From: JAKEHZ01 sp035280505
GTDB taxonomy: Bacteria > Acidobacteriota > Blastocatellia > RBC074
DNA: 64,000 nt
Direction of reading: 5' to 3'
Assembly: GCA_035280505.1 (NCBI GenBank)
Contig: DATEFT010000635.1
Span: forward strand, 13,837-77,836
The notes beneath the pieces are model-generated. The model saw nothing but the letters and a program-made list of their open reading frames with translations, made no database searches and was not told the DNA's origin. Below, one piece after another: positions 51,032-58,861 of the stretch. The number at the start of each line of letters is the position of its first letter. Within the stretch, counting starts at the first letter, position 1. Both the position numbers and the translations under genes were made by a program.

Positions 51032-51047
51032 AAATAGGCACTAGTAA

Positions 51048-51932
51048 ATGACGTATCAAATCCATAGACATTCAAGCAACCAGTCGAAAATTCCACGGGT
51101 GGCCTACCAGGGCGAACCCGGAGCTTTCAGCGGAGAGGCCGCCCGCCGACTCTTCAGAGAAGAGGTCGAGATCGTACCGTGTGAGACGTTCGAGAAGATG
51201 TTCAGCGAAGCCGAGAATGAGACGTGCGACTACTGTCTGGCGCCGATCGAGAATTCGCTCTACGGTTCGGTCTATCAGAACTACGATCTGTTGCTGAAGC
51301 ACAATCTGCAGATCGTCGGCGAGACCTACCTGCGGATCGTCCATCACCTGATGGCCGCGCCGGAGACGAAGATCGAGGACGTGAAACGCGTCTACTCTCA
51401 TCCGGTGGCCCTGGGCCAATGCCTGCGCTTCTTCAACGACCACCCGAAGATGCGGCCGGTCGCCGCGTACGACACGGCCGGCAGCGTCAAGATGATTATG
51501 GAGAACCGGGAGGAGGGGGCGGCGGCGATCGCCGGCGCCATGACGGCCGACTACTACGGCGCGCGGGTCCTGGCGGCCGGAATCGAAGACAATCGGCAAA
51601 ACTACACCCGGTTTCTGCTGCTCTCCCACAACGACCGCGGCAACGAACCTCCGGCCGACGCGGACAAGACCTCGATCGTCTTCGCGCTCGGCAACCAGAT
51701 CGGATCTCTCTACCGGGCCATGGCCGTCTTTGCCCTGCGCGACATCGATTTGACCAAGATCGAATCGCGGCCGCTCGTCGGTCAACCCTGGGAATACAGT
51801 TTCTACCTGGATTTCATCGGCCACATGGCCGAGCCCCGCGTCCGCAATGCGCTGGCGCATCTGGGCGAATTCGCCACGACCATCAAAGTCCTTGGTTGCT
51901 ACCGGCGAGCGCCTAGAAATAGCGATGAATGA
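51048..51932 (+). CDS. pheA: prephenate dehydratase
   Basis: 294 aa monofunctional enzyme converting prephenate to phenylpyruvate. VAYQGEPGAFSGEAARRLF opens the domain; APIENSLYGSVYQNYDLL, YSHPVALGQCLRFF and the catalytic TRF of NYTRFLLLS follow. A C-terminal ACT domain carries ESRPLVGQPWEYSFYLDF, the Phe-binding ESRP motif, indicating feedback inhibition by phenylalanine. No chorismate mutase domain is attached. The 15-20 N-terminal residues are an extension. It is controlled by the aromatic attenuator upstream. Confidence 0.95.
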   Translation: MTYQIHRHSSNQSKIPRVAYQGEPGAFSGEAARRLFREEVEIVPCETFEKMFSEAENETCDYCLAPIENSLYGSVYQNYDLLLKHNLQIVGETYLRIVHHLMAAPETKIEDVKRVYSHPVALGQCLRFFNDHPKMRPVAAYDTAGSVKMIMENREEGAAAIAGAMTADYYGARVLAAGIEDNRQNYTRFLLLSHNDRGNEPPADADKTSIVFALGNQIGSLYRAMAVFALRDIDLTKIESRPLVGQPWEYSFYLDFIGHMAEPRVRNALAHLGEFATTIKVLGCYRRAPRNSDE

Positions 51933-51946
51933 GGACGGTTTTCAGT

Positions 51947-51984
51947 TCGGATTTCAGTTTTTGGTTTTCCAATCTGAAATCCGA
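51947..51984. repeat. hairpin between pheA and aroF
   Basis: TCGGATTTCAG (51947-51957) pairs with CTGAAATCCGA (51974-51984) over 11 bp. No T-tract follows, so it is more likely an mRNA-stabilising or repeat-derived hairpin than a terminator. It precedes the aroF SD (GGAGGGAG) by about 12 bp. Confidence 0.55.
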
Positions 51985-52011
51985 TATCTCCTGAGGAGGG
52001 AGTAATCAAAT

Positions 52012-53031
52012 ATGATCGTAGCCATGCAAGCAGAAGCAACCGAAGAACAGATCCAACATATTTGTCACCGGATCCGCGAATTCGGATACACGCCGCATGT
52101 CATCCGCGGCACCGAACAGACGGTGGTGGCCGCCATCGGGCCCGGCGACAAGAAAGAGCACATCGAGCACCTCAAATCGGCCGAAGGGGTGCAGGACGCC
52201 TTTCCCATCCTGCAGCCGTTCAAGCTGGTCAGCCGCGAGGTCAAGAAACAGAAATCGGTCATTCAGATCGGCGATGTGGTGATCGGCGACGGCGGATTTG
52301 TCGTGATGGCCGGCCCCTGCTCGGTCGAAGGGCACGAACAGTTGATGACCACCGCCGAGGCGGTCTCCGCCTCCGGGGCCCAGATCCTGCGGGGCGGGGC
52401 CTATAAACCCCGCACCTCGCCCTACGATTTTCAGGGGATGGCCGAAGAGGGGCTGAAACTGTTGTCCGAGGCTCGCCAACGGACCGGCCTCAAGGTGGTC
52501 ACCGAAGTGCTGGATACCGGAGATGTGGAGATCGTGGCCGAGTATGCCGACATTCTGCAGGTCGGGACCCGCAACATGCAGAATTTCGCCCTGCTCAAAA
52601 AACTCGGGGAGATCGACAAACCGGTGATGCTGAAACGCGGGCTGTCGGCGACGATCAAGGAGTTTCTGCTCTCGGCCGAATATATCGTGACGCATGGCAA
52701 TCCGCGCGTCATTCTCTGCGAGCGGGGGATCCGGACCTTCGAGACCGCGACTCGCAACACGCTCGACCTGGCGGCCGTGCCGTTACTCAATGAGCTGACG
52801 CACCTTCCGGTCGTGGTCGATCCGAGCCATGCCACCGGCAAACGGAGCCTGGTTCGTCCTCTCTCCAAGGCCGCGGTGGCGGTCGGCGCCGATGGGTTGA
52901 TGGCCGAAGTTCATCCGTGGCCGGAGAAAGCCTGGTCCGACGGTCCGCAATCGCTGCGGCTCGAAGAGTTCGCCAAATTGATGCGTGAACTGCAACCGTA
53001 CGTCGATCTGCGCCGCGACGAGATCGGTTGA
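52012..53031 (+). CDS. aroF: 3-deoxy-7-phosphoheptulonate synthase (DAHP synthase)
   Basis: 339 aa, first enzyme of the shikimate pathway, condensing PEP and erythrose-4-phosphate. The N-terminal ~70 residues form a ferredoxin-like regulatory domain (MIVAMQAEATEEQIQHICHR), as in the Thermotoga type. The catalytic barrel has VMAGPCSVEGHEQLMTTAEA, LRGGAYKPRTSPYDFQGM, ILQVGTRNMQNFALLK, MLKRGLSATIKEFLLSAEYI, ILCERGIRTFET and VVVDPSHATGKRSLV with metal-ligand residues. Its linkage to pheA shares the aromatic attenuator, an economical design for the whole branch. GGAGGGAG SD. Confidence 0.95.
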   Translation: MIVAMQAEATEEQIQHICHRIREFGYTPHVIRGTEQTVVAAIGPGDKKEHIEHLKSAEGVQDAFPILQPFKLVSREVKKQKSVIQIGDVVIGDGGFVVMAGPCSVEGHEQLMTTAEAVSASGAQILRGGAYKPRTSPYDFQGMAEEGLKLLSEARQRTGLKVVTEVLDTGDVEIVAEYADILQVGTRNMQNFALLKKLGEIDKPVMLKRGLSATIKEFLLSAEYIVTHGNPRVILCERGIRTFETATRNTLDLAAVPLLNELTHLPVVVDPSHATGKRSLVRPLSKAAVAVGADGLMAEVHPWPEKAWSDGPQSLRLEEFAKLMRELQPYVDLRRDEIG

Positions 53032-53045
53032 TCATTCGAGATTTG

Positions 53046-53106
53046 AACCGCGAAACACGCTGACGGCGGCGGACCGCAATTGGTCCGAGCCGCGTGTTTC
53101 GCGGTT
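53046..53106. repeat. CCGCGAAA palindromic repeat (family 1) with 11-bp tandem units
   Basis: AACCGCGAAACACGC (53046-53060) and GCGTGTTTCGCGGTT (53092-53106) form a perfect 15-bp stem; the loop contains a second small hairpin GGACC/GGTCC. Directly after, GTTTGAAAGCA is repeated about 2.7 times in tandem (53104-53132). Confidence 0.8.
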
Positions 53107-53294
53107 TGAAAGCAGTTTGAAAGCAGTTTGAAAAGAGGCCGCCTTGCCCTGGCCGCGCTCGGCGTGTCAGAATAGCCGAGTGGTAGGTTCTCCCTGAATT
53201 CGATCCTCTAATGAGACTGTCGCTCTTGCCCGCCGGTGACTCTTTCCAACCGGCCAGGAGCCAAGGGCAGGAGAACTACAGCGCAAGCTGAACT
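53107..53294 (+). other. possible structured leader before small orphan gene
   Basis: CCGGT/ACCGG can close a hairpin near 53232-53256, and CTCTTGCCC and GGGCAGGAG near its flanks can pair with one mismatch. This would bury the only purine-rich SD-like run. I cannot match it to a riboswitch family; it also resembles in part the D arm of a tRNA but no tRNA can be folded. Confidence 0.35.
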
Positions 53295-53546
53295 ATGAGA
53301 GTCAAAAAGACCGCATTGATCGTCTGCAACAACGGCAAGGAATATTGGATCACGCAGAAACAGTTCTGGAATATGGTGCGCGAAGGCGTCGTCGTGCAGA
53401 CCGGCAATCAGCCATTAACCGGCCGGTTTCGCGGCCGAGATGACCAGCTCCTGATCACGCTCCACCATACGGTGCTCAACAAGGCCACTCCGATCCACAC
53501 CGGCGAGGTGCTGGGAGCGACCCGCTTCAAGAAGAATCGGCATTGA
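53295..53546 (+). CDS. small orphan protein
   Basis: 83 aa, unrecognised. Basic and probably cytosolic: RVKKTALIVCNNGKEYWITQ, KQFWNMVREGVVVQTG, LTGRFRGRDDQLLITLHHTV. No signal peptide, membrane segment or known motif. An in-frame stop (53289) lies two codons before the ATG, so the start is 53295 or later; no good SD is in range. It stands alone after the pheA-aroF unit. Confidence 0.6.
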   Translation: MRVKKTALIVCNNGKEYWITQKQFWNMVREGVVVQTGNQPLTGRFRGRDDQLLITLHHTVLNKATPIHTGEVLGATRFKKNRH

Positions 53547-53568
53547 GAGGGAACGGGCCGGCCGTCCC

Positions 53569-53844
53569 CTACCCTCCGGCGATCGCCGGAACGATGGAGA
53601 TTTCGGCCGTCTCGCCGACCCGAGTCTCCAGCCGCTCGAGAAACCGAATGTCCTCCCCGTCGACATAGACGTTGATGAATCGCCGCAGTTCGCCGTTCTC
53701 CTCGCATAAACGCGCGCGAATGCCCGGAAATTGGGACTCCAGTTGATCGAAGACCTCGCTCACGGTGCGGCCTGCGACTTCAACGCTCTCGGTCCCGTTG
53801 GTGAATCGGCGCAATGGCGTCGGAATACTTACGGTTTGAGCCAT
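53569..53844 (-). CDS. MoaD/ThiS-family ubiquitin-like sulfur carrier
   Basis: 91 aa. Beta-grasp fold with FTNGTESVEVAGRTVSEVFD, RRFINVYVDGEDIRFLE and the C-terminal diglycine in IVPAIAGG that would be thiocarboxylated. Relatives serve molybdopterin, thiamine, or sulfide-based cysteine/methionine synthesis. No moaE, thiG or cysM gene is adjacent; the neighbour is a threonine-synthase-like gene, 47 bp upstream in the same direction. SD AAGGAG. Confidence 0.85.
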   Translation of the reverse strand: MAQTVSIPTPLRRFTNGTESVEVAGRTVSEVFDQLESQFPGIRARLCEENGELRRFINVYVDGEDIRFLERLETRVGETAEISIVPAIAGG

Positions 53845-53891
53845 TATTTCTCCTTTCAGATTTGACCTTTCCCGGATCTGACCTCGCCGCC

Positions 53892-55133
53892 TCAGGCGGC
53901 GGCGGCCCCCTGGCGCTCGTTCAAGAGCGATTCGAAGGCCGAGAGCCGCGGCTCAATCGAGTTCAGATCGGCGAGCGTCAAGCTCTCCTGGGTCTTCAAT
54001 CCATTGCCGGTGATGGCGAGGACCAGTCGATCATTCGCGGTCAATCGCCCCTGAGCGATCAGTTTCCTGGTCACCGCCACGGTGACGCCGCCGGCGGTCT
54101 CCGTGAAGATGCCTTCGGTCTCGGCCAGGAGTTTGATCGCCTCGAGGATCTCGGCATCGTTGACGTCTTCGGACCAGCCGCCCGTCTCCGTGATGACTCC
54201 GGTCGCAAAGTAGCCGTCGGCCGGATTGCCGATCGCGAGCGATTTGGCGATGGTATTCGGTTTGACCGGGGTCACCTCTCTCGTTCCGGCTTTGACCGCC
54301 GCCGAGATCGGATTGCAGCCGGTGGCCTGGGCGCCGTAGAACCGCGGGCGAGCCGGCGGAATCAGGCCCAATTTTTCGAGTTCCGTGAAGGCCTTGTAAA
54401 TTTTGGTGATCAGCGAACCGCCCGCCATCGGAGCCACGACCGCATCCGGCGCCCGCCACCCCAGTTGTTCGGCAATCTCGTAGCCGAAGGTCTTCGAGCC
54501 TTCCCCATAGAACGGGCGCAGGTTGACATTGACGAAGGCGATGGGATGGCGCCCGGAGATCTCGCTGCACAGCCGGTTGACGTCATCGTAATTGCCGCGG
54601 ACGGGAATGACCGTCGCGCCGAAGATCTGGGTGCTGAGGACCTTGCTCTTCTCCAGGTTGTCGGGAATCAGGATGAAGGCCGGAAATCCGCCCGCCGCCG
54701 CATTGGCCGCCACCGAGTTGGCGAGATTTCCCGTCGAAGCGCAGCCGACCGCCTCGAACCCGAACTCGCGCGCCTTGGAGAGCGCGACCGCCACGACCCG
54801 GTCCTTGAACGACAGGGTCGGATGCGAGACCGAGTCGTTTTTGAGGTAGAGCTCGCCCACGCCGAGCACCCGGGCCAAACGATCGGCCCGCACCAGAGGC
54901 GTAAATCCGCTCTGGCTGCCGACTGCCGGTTCGCCGTCGATCGGCAACAGCTCGCGGTACCGCCACAACGTCTTGGGACGCGAGGCCACCACCTCGTGCG
55001 TCAGGGTTCGGCCGATGGCCTCGTAATCGTAATCGACCTCCAGCGGACCAAAACACTCTTCACAAATTGCCAACGGTTCGACCGGATAAGGCGTCCCGCA
55101 GATTCGACATTTCAGGCCTTTGACGTAACTCAT
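53892..55133 (-). CDS. thrC: threonine synthase-like PLP enzyme
   Basis: 413 aa. The N-terminus carries a zinc-ribbon-like pair (CRICGTP and CEECFGP). The PLP lysine is in HPTLSFKDRVVAVALSKARE, and the substrate/phosphate segment is ASTGNLANSVAANAAAGGFP, with GNYDDVNRLCSEISG and GGSLITKIYKAFTELEKLG. This matches threonine synthases with a rubredoxin-like N-terminus. It would convert phosphohomoserine to threonine. A MoaD-like gene follows, leaving open a sulfide-transfer role. SD GGAGG precedes the ATG. Confidence 0.88.
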   Translation of the reverse strand: MSYVKGLKCRICGTPYPVEPLAICEECFGPLEVDYDYEAIGRTLTHEVVASRPKTLWRYRELLPIDGEPAVGSQSGFTPLVRADRLARVLGVGELYLKNDSVSHPTLSFKDRVVAVALSKAREFGFEAVGCASTGNLANSVAANAAAGGFPAFILIPDNLEKSKVLSTQIFGATVIPVRGNYDDVNRLCSEISGRHPIAFVNVNLRPFYGEGSKTFGYEIAEQLGWRAPDAVVAPMAGGSLITKIYKAFTELEKLGLIPPARPRFYGAQATGCNPISAAVKAGTREVTPVKPNTIAKSLAIGNPADGYFATGVITETGGWSEDVNDAEILEAIKLLAETEGIFTETAGGVTVAVTRKLIAQGRLTANDRLVLAITGNGLKTQESLTLADLNSIEPRLSAFESLLNERQGAAAA

Positions 55134-55191
55134 GCGCTCCTCCCAATAAAGTCTCGATTCTCAATTTCGCGAACCTGGCTCGTCCCCGGAA

Positions 55192-55962
55192 TCAGCCGCA
55201 AAGGACCGCGCCGCCGTTCACGTTGAGGACTTCGCCCGTGATGTGACGGGCGAGATCGGAAGCCAGAAACAGGATCGGTCCCGCCACATCCTCGGAGGCG
55301 GCGACCCGGCCCAGCGGAATCGCGCCGAGAATCTGGGCCCGTTGCGCTTCGCTCGCGTGCAACGCGGGGGCCGCCATCTCGGTCTCGATCCATCCCGGAG
55401 CCACGCAGTTGACCCGCACGTTGTAACGTCCGAGTTCCACTGCCAGCGACTTGGTGAAACTGATGACCGCTCCCTTGGAAGCGGCATAATCGGCGTGCCC
55501 CGCTTCGCCACGTTGACCCGCCGTCGAGCTGACGGTCACGATCTTGCCGTGGCCCTGGGCCATGAAGATGCGAGCGGCTTCCCGGCAGATGTAATAGACG
55601 CCGCTGAGGTTGACCCGCAGCGTCTCTTCCCATTGCATCTCGCCGAGTTCGGTAATTGGATGGTCCTTGGCCGGCCAGACTCCCGCGTTGGCGACCACCA
55701 CGTCCAGCCGGCCGAAAGATCCCTCGCTCTGCCTGACCAGCGAGATCGCCTCGTCAGTGCGTGAGATGTCGGCCTGCGCAATCAGCGGCGTCGCCCCCGC
55801 CCGTTTGACGGCTTCGGAGACCGACCGTGCGGCTTCGTAGTTTCGATGGTAGTTGATGACGATTCCCGCAGCCCCCGCCTCCGCAAACTTGATCGCGGTT
55901 GCGGCTCCGACACCACGCGAAGCGCCCGTAATCAGGATGACCTGATCTTTGAACGAAAACAT
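55192..55962 (-). CDS. SDR-family oxidoreductase (FabG-like)
   Basis: 256 aa classical short-chain dehydrogenase. Nucleotide site ITGASRGVGAATAIKFAEAG, NAGVWPAKDHP, the catalytic Ser in VTVSSTAGQRG and Tyr-x3-Lys in YAASKGAV. The C-terminus with GPILFLASDLARHITGEVLN and VNGG resembles 3-oxoacyl-ACP reductases. Substrate unknown; NADP or NAD cannot be told apart here. It is 58 bp upstream of thrC on the same strand, so they may be cotranscribed. Confidence 0.88.
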   Translation of the reverse strand: MFSFKDQVILITGASRGVGAATAIKFAEAGAAGIVINYHRNYEAARSVSEAVKRAGATPLIAQADISRTDEAISLVRQSEGSFGRLDVVVANAGVWPAKDHPITELGEMQWEETLRVNLSGVYYICREAARIFMAQGHGKIVTVSSTAGQRGEAGHADYAASKGAVISFTKSLAVELGRYNVRVNCVAPGWIETEMAAPALHASEAQRAQILGAIPLGRVAASEDVAGPILFLASDLARHITGEVLNVNGGAVLCG

Positions 55963-56001
55963 GTGTTGTCCTGTGTATGATTGACCGCCGATAACAAAAC
56001 A

Positions 56002-56084
56002 GGCCCCACGCTAAAGTTAGCGTAGGGCCGGTGCCTAGCTGTTTAGCAGTTTTTATAGTGGAGCAAGTAGCTCAAATCGCCACT
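56002..56084 (+). ncRNA. structured RNA element, copy 1
   Basis: Stem 1: GGCCC (56002-56006) with GGGCC (56025-56029), a C-A mismatch (56007/56024), then ACGCTAA with TTAGCGT. A T-rich linker follows. Stem 2: AGTGG (56057-56061) with CCACT (56080-56084) encloses AGCAAGTAGCTCAAATCG. Copy 2 keeps the mismatch, the linker, the loop consensus AGCAAGT-GC-T-AAATC, and covaries the outer pair of stem 2. Confidence 0.6.
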
Positions 56085-56120
56085 CAGAATGTCAAAGGAG
56101 ACTTGGCTCAAAAACTGAAA

Positions 56121-56213
<93 letters not shown>

Positions 56214-56348
56214 CCTAATTTTTCAAAATCCACCATACACTGAGGGCCCACAAGACGTCAAGCGAAAATGAGTTTTTTTCCCCGCCCCGCTTCCATTCTC
56301 ACCCCCCGGATGAGTTTAATAGAATGTGACCGTTGAAATTCCAAATCG

Positions 56349-57107
56349 GTGAGTAATGACAACAAGCGAATGAAGAGAAAAAAAATACAGGCCTGGTGCG
56401 TGCACCTCTACACTGGACTCGGCCTCCTGGCGGCAGCCGGGATGGCAATGTTTATTATTCGTGGTGATCAGGATTCGATCTACCGATGCATCTTCCTGAT
56501 GATCATCGCCACCGTCATCGATTCGACCGACGGCTGGCTGGCGCGGCGCGCGCAGGTCAAGAAGGTGCTGCCGCAGTTCGACGGGCGCCGACTGGACGAC
56601 ATCATAGATTTCCAGAACTACACCTCGCTGCCGCTCCTGTTTATGTGGCGGACCGAAATCCTGCCGGGGGATTTGAGCTGGTGGTTGTTGCTGCCGCTCC
56701 TGGCCAGCGCCTACGGATTCTCGCAATCGGACGCCAAGACCGAGGACAACTTCTTCCTCGGATTCCCGTCCTACTGGAACGTCATTGCGGCCTATCTCTA
56801 TTGGCTGCAATTGCCGGTCTGGATCTCGCTGTCGCTGATCATCGGGCTCTCGCTGCTGACCTTCGTCCCGTCGTTCTATCTCTACCCATCGCAGGGCGGG
56901 CCGCTGAACAAGCTCACGAATCTGCTCTGCGTGCTCTGGACGCTGGCGGTGCTCCTGGTCACGACCCGGGTGGTCGACCATCCGAGAGAGCTGATCTGGG
57001 CTTCGCTTGCTTTTCCGATCTACTACTTTGTATTGTCCTGGGTGGTGACCTTTCGGCGCTGGTTCGGCAAGGATGGACAACCGAAAGAGTCGCTTCTATC
57101 ATCGTGA
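56349..57107 (+). CDS. pcs: phosphatidylcholine synthase-like CDP-alcohol phosphatidyltransferase
   Basis: 252 aa membrane enzyme with about seven or eight hydrophobic segments. The CDP-alcohol motif is DSTDGWLARRAQ followed by LPQFDGRRLDDIIDF; the wider spacing and WCVHLYTGLGLLAAAG start are typical of bacterial phosphatidylcholine synthase (Pcs), which uses choline and CDP-diacylglycerol. The start is a GTG (56349); ATG 56370 is a possible alternative. Whether the organism takes up choline cannot be judged. It is preceded by the twin structured elements. Confidence 0.85.
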   Translation: MSNDNKRMKRKKIQAWCVHLYTGLGLLAAAGMAMFIIRGDQDSIYRCIFLMIIATVIDSTDGWLARRAQVKKVLPQFDGRRLDDIIDFQNYTSLPLLFMWRTEILPGDLSWWLLLPLLASAYGFSQSDAKTEDNFFLGFPSYWNVIAAYLYWLQLPVWISLSLIIGLSLLTFVPSFYLYPSQGGPLNKLTNLLCVLWTLAVLLVTTRVVDHPRELIWASLAFPIYYFVLSWVVTFRRWFGKDGQPKESLLSS

Positions 57108-57136
57108 CCTGATTCATGATTCATGGGGGGTTGAAG

Positions 57137-58189
57137 ATGCAACTTGGATTGAACGTCGGTTATTGGGGATCGTCTCCGGTCGACAACGTGGCGTTGACAC
57201 AGGAAGCCGACCGCCTGGGATTTCACTCGGTCTGGACGGCCGAGGCTTACGGCTCGGACGCGGTCTCGCCGCTGGTCTGGCTGGCGGCCAAGACCGAAAA
57301 GATCCGGGTGGGAACCGCCATCCTGCAGATGACCGCCCGGGTCCCGGCCATGACGGCGATGACGGCGGCGACCATCGACATGCTGAGCGGCGGGCGCATG
57401 CTGCTCGGAATCGGCGCGTCCGGCCCGCAGGTCGTCGAGGGCTGGCACGGAGTGCCTTACGGCAAGCCCCTGACTCGCGCCCGCGAGTATGTCGAGATCA
57501 TGCGCCGAGTCTGGAAGCGCGAAGAGCCGCTGGATTTTCACGGCGAGCATTACGACATCCCCTGCGCGAACGGGAGCGGCCTCGGAAAACCGCTGAAACT
57601 GATCATTCATCCGCTCCGGCCGCGAATCCCGATCTATCTCGCGGCGGTCGGGCCCAAGAACGTCGCGCTGGCGGCCGAGATCGCCGAGGGCTGGCTGCCG
57701 GTCTTCTTCTCTCCCCAGCGGATGAACGTCTACCGGGAATGGCTCGATGAGGGATTTGCCAGGCACGCGGCCGCTCAGGCCGGCGCCGTCTCGCCGGAGA
57801 CCAAAGACCTCTCCAACTTCGAGATCGCCCCCACCGTCGCGATTCAGATGAGCAACGATGTCGACCGTTGCCGCAATCTGGTCAAACCCCATCTGGCCCT
57901 CTACATCGGCGGCATGGGAGCGCGCGAACAGAATTTTTATTTCAACATCGCCTGCCGTTATGGTTACGAAGAGGCCGCGCACAAAATTCAAGATCTCTTT
58001 CTGGAGGGGCGGCGGGGAGACGCCGCCAGGGCGGTGCCTGACGAACTGGTCGACGAGGTGGCCCTCTGCGGGCCGAAGGAACGAATCGCCGAACGCCTGG
58101 CGGGATGGAAACAGAGCGGAGTCAGCACCATGATCTGTGCAACTTCCGATCTCGACACCCTGCGGGCCCTGGCCGAGCTGGTGCTGTAG
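57137..58189 (+). CDS. LLM-class F420-dependent oxidoreductase
   Basis: 350 aa from ATG 57137. Luciferase-like barrel: LGLNVGYWGSSPVDNVALTQ, ADRLGFHSVWTAEAYGSDAV, RVGTAILQMTARVPAMTAMT, RMLLGIGASGPQVVEGWHGV, then IPIYLAAVGPKNVALAAEIA and GMGAREQNFYFNIACRYGYE. The whole resembles F420-dependent methylene-tetrahydromethanopterin-reductase-like enzymes, the substrate being unknown. It follows the Pcs-like gene and overlaps no other. The C-terminus ends 4 bp before the next gene. Confidence 0.88.
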   Translation: MQLGLNVGYWGSSPVDNVALTQEADRLGFHSVWTAEAYGSDAVSPLVWLAAKTEKIRVGTAILQMTARVPAMTAMTAATIDMLSGGRMLLGIGASGPQVVEGWHGVPYGKPLTRAREYVEIMRRVWKREEPLDFHGEHYDIPCANGSGLGKPLKLIIHPLRPRIPIYLAAVGPKNVALAAEIAEGWLPVFFSPQRMNVYREWLDEGFARHAAAQAGAVSPETKDLSNFEIAPTVAIQMSNDVDRCRNLVKPHLALYIGGMGAREQNFYFNIACRYGYEEAAHKIQDLFLEGRRGDAARAVPDELVDEVALCGPKERIAERLAGWKQSGVSTMICATSDLDTLRALAELVL

Positions 58190-58193
58190 AGAG

Positions 58194-58661
58194 ATGACGA
58201 CCGTTCCCGATCAAGCGACCATTTCCAAACTGATGCGAGCCATCGTCGCCAAGTCCATGATCGAGCTGCTGCTCGTCTGTGCGGTCGCGACCATCGCGGC
58301 TTTTTCGAATTTCAGTCCGTTGTTGCGCGGTGCGATCGACGTGGCCGATCACAAACTGATCGCCGGTTGGGTTCACGATCCGCTCTCGCCCGCGGAAGCG
58401 ATCGAGGTCATGCTCTTCATCGACGGTCAATTCGTCGCCGCCCGGCGGGCCGACGAGAGGCGTGACGACCTAGTAGCGGCAGGCGCGACGACTATCCCCA
58501 ATCACGGCTTCACCTTCGCTCTCGACCCCGCCGGTCGGACCGCCGGAACCCATACGGCACAAGTCTATGCGGTGCGGCACACTTCAGGATCGCATAAGGT
58601 CCTGATTCCAATTTCCAGACTCGCACGGACCTTCGATGTCCGCGCGGAGCCGCGTCCGTAA
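58194..58661 (+). CDS. membrane-anchored protein of unknown function
   Basis: 155 aa from ATG 58194, 4 bp after the LLM gene. One hydrophobic helix (MIELLLVCAVATIAAFSNFS, about 22-41) is followed by a small beta domain (LIAGWVHDPLSPAEAIEVML, FIDGQFVAARRADERR, NHGFTFALDPAGRTAGTHTA) ending VRAEPRP. It resembles C-terminal Ig-like or carbohydrate-binding modules attached to membrane glycosyltransferases, but the match is weak. Probably cotranscribed with the LLM gene. Confidence 0.65.
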   Translation: MTTVPDQATISKLMRAIVAKSMIELLLVCAVATIAAFSNFSPLLRGAIDVADHKLIAGWVHDPLSPAEAIEVMLFIDGQFVAARRADERRDDLVAAGATTIPNHGFTFALDPAGRTAGTHTAQVYAVRHTSGSHKVLIPISRLARTFDVRAEPRP

Positions 58662-58861
58662 TCCGCGTGCCACTCGGAGTGTCACGTTCCACTACATTTC
58701 CGCGGCGAGTCCCAATTTGTCCGCTCTCAACTTGAAGCCGCCTCTCTCCGGTAGTAGCATACAGTGCGTTCACCTATATAACAGTATTGAACTTTTCGTT
58801 AGGCGTTTCTCTAGTCTTAATTCAATGTAAAGAGATCTTCCAATTCGATAAGAGGTAAGTA

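Noticed and set aside
53168..53240. tRNA gene (AGCCGAGTGGTAGG looks like a D arm)
   Set aside because: No matching acceptor stem, anticodon stem or T-arm could be found.
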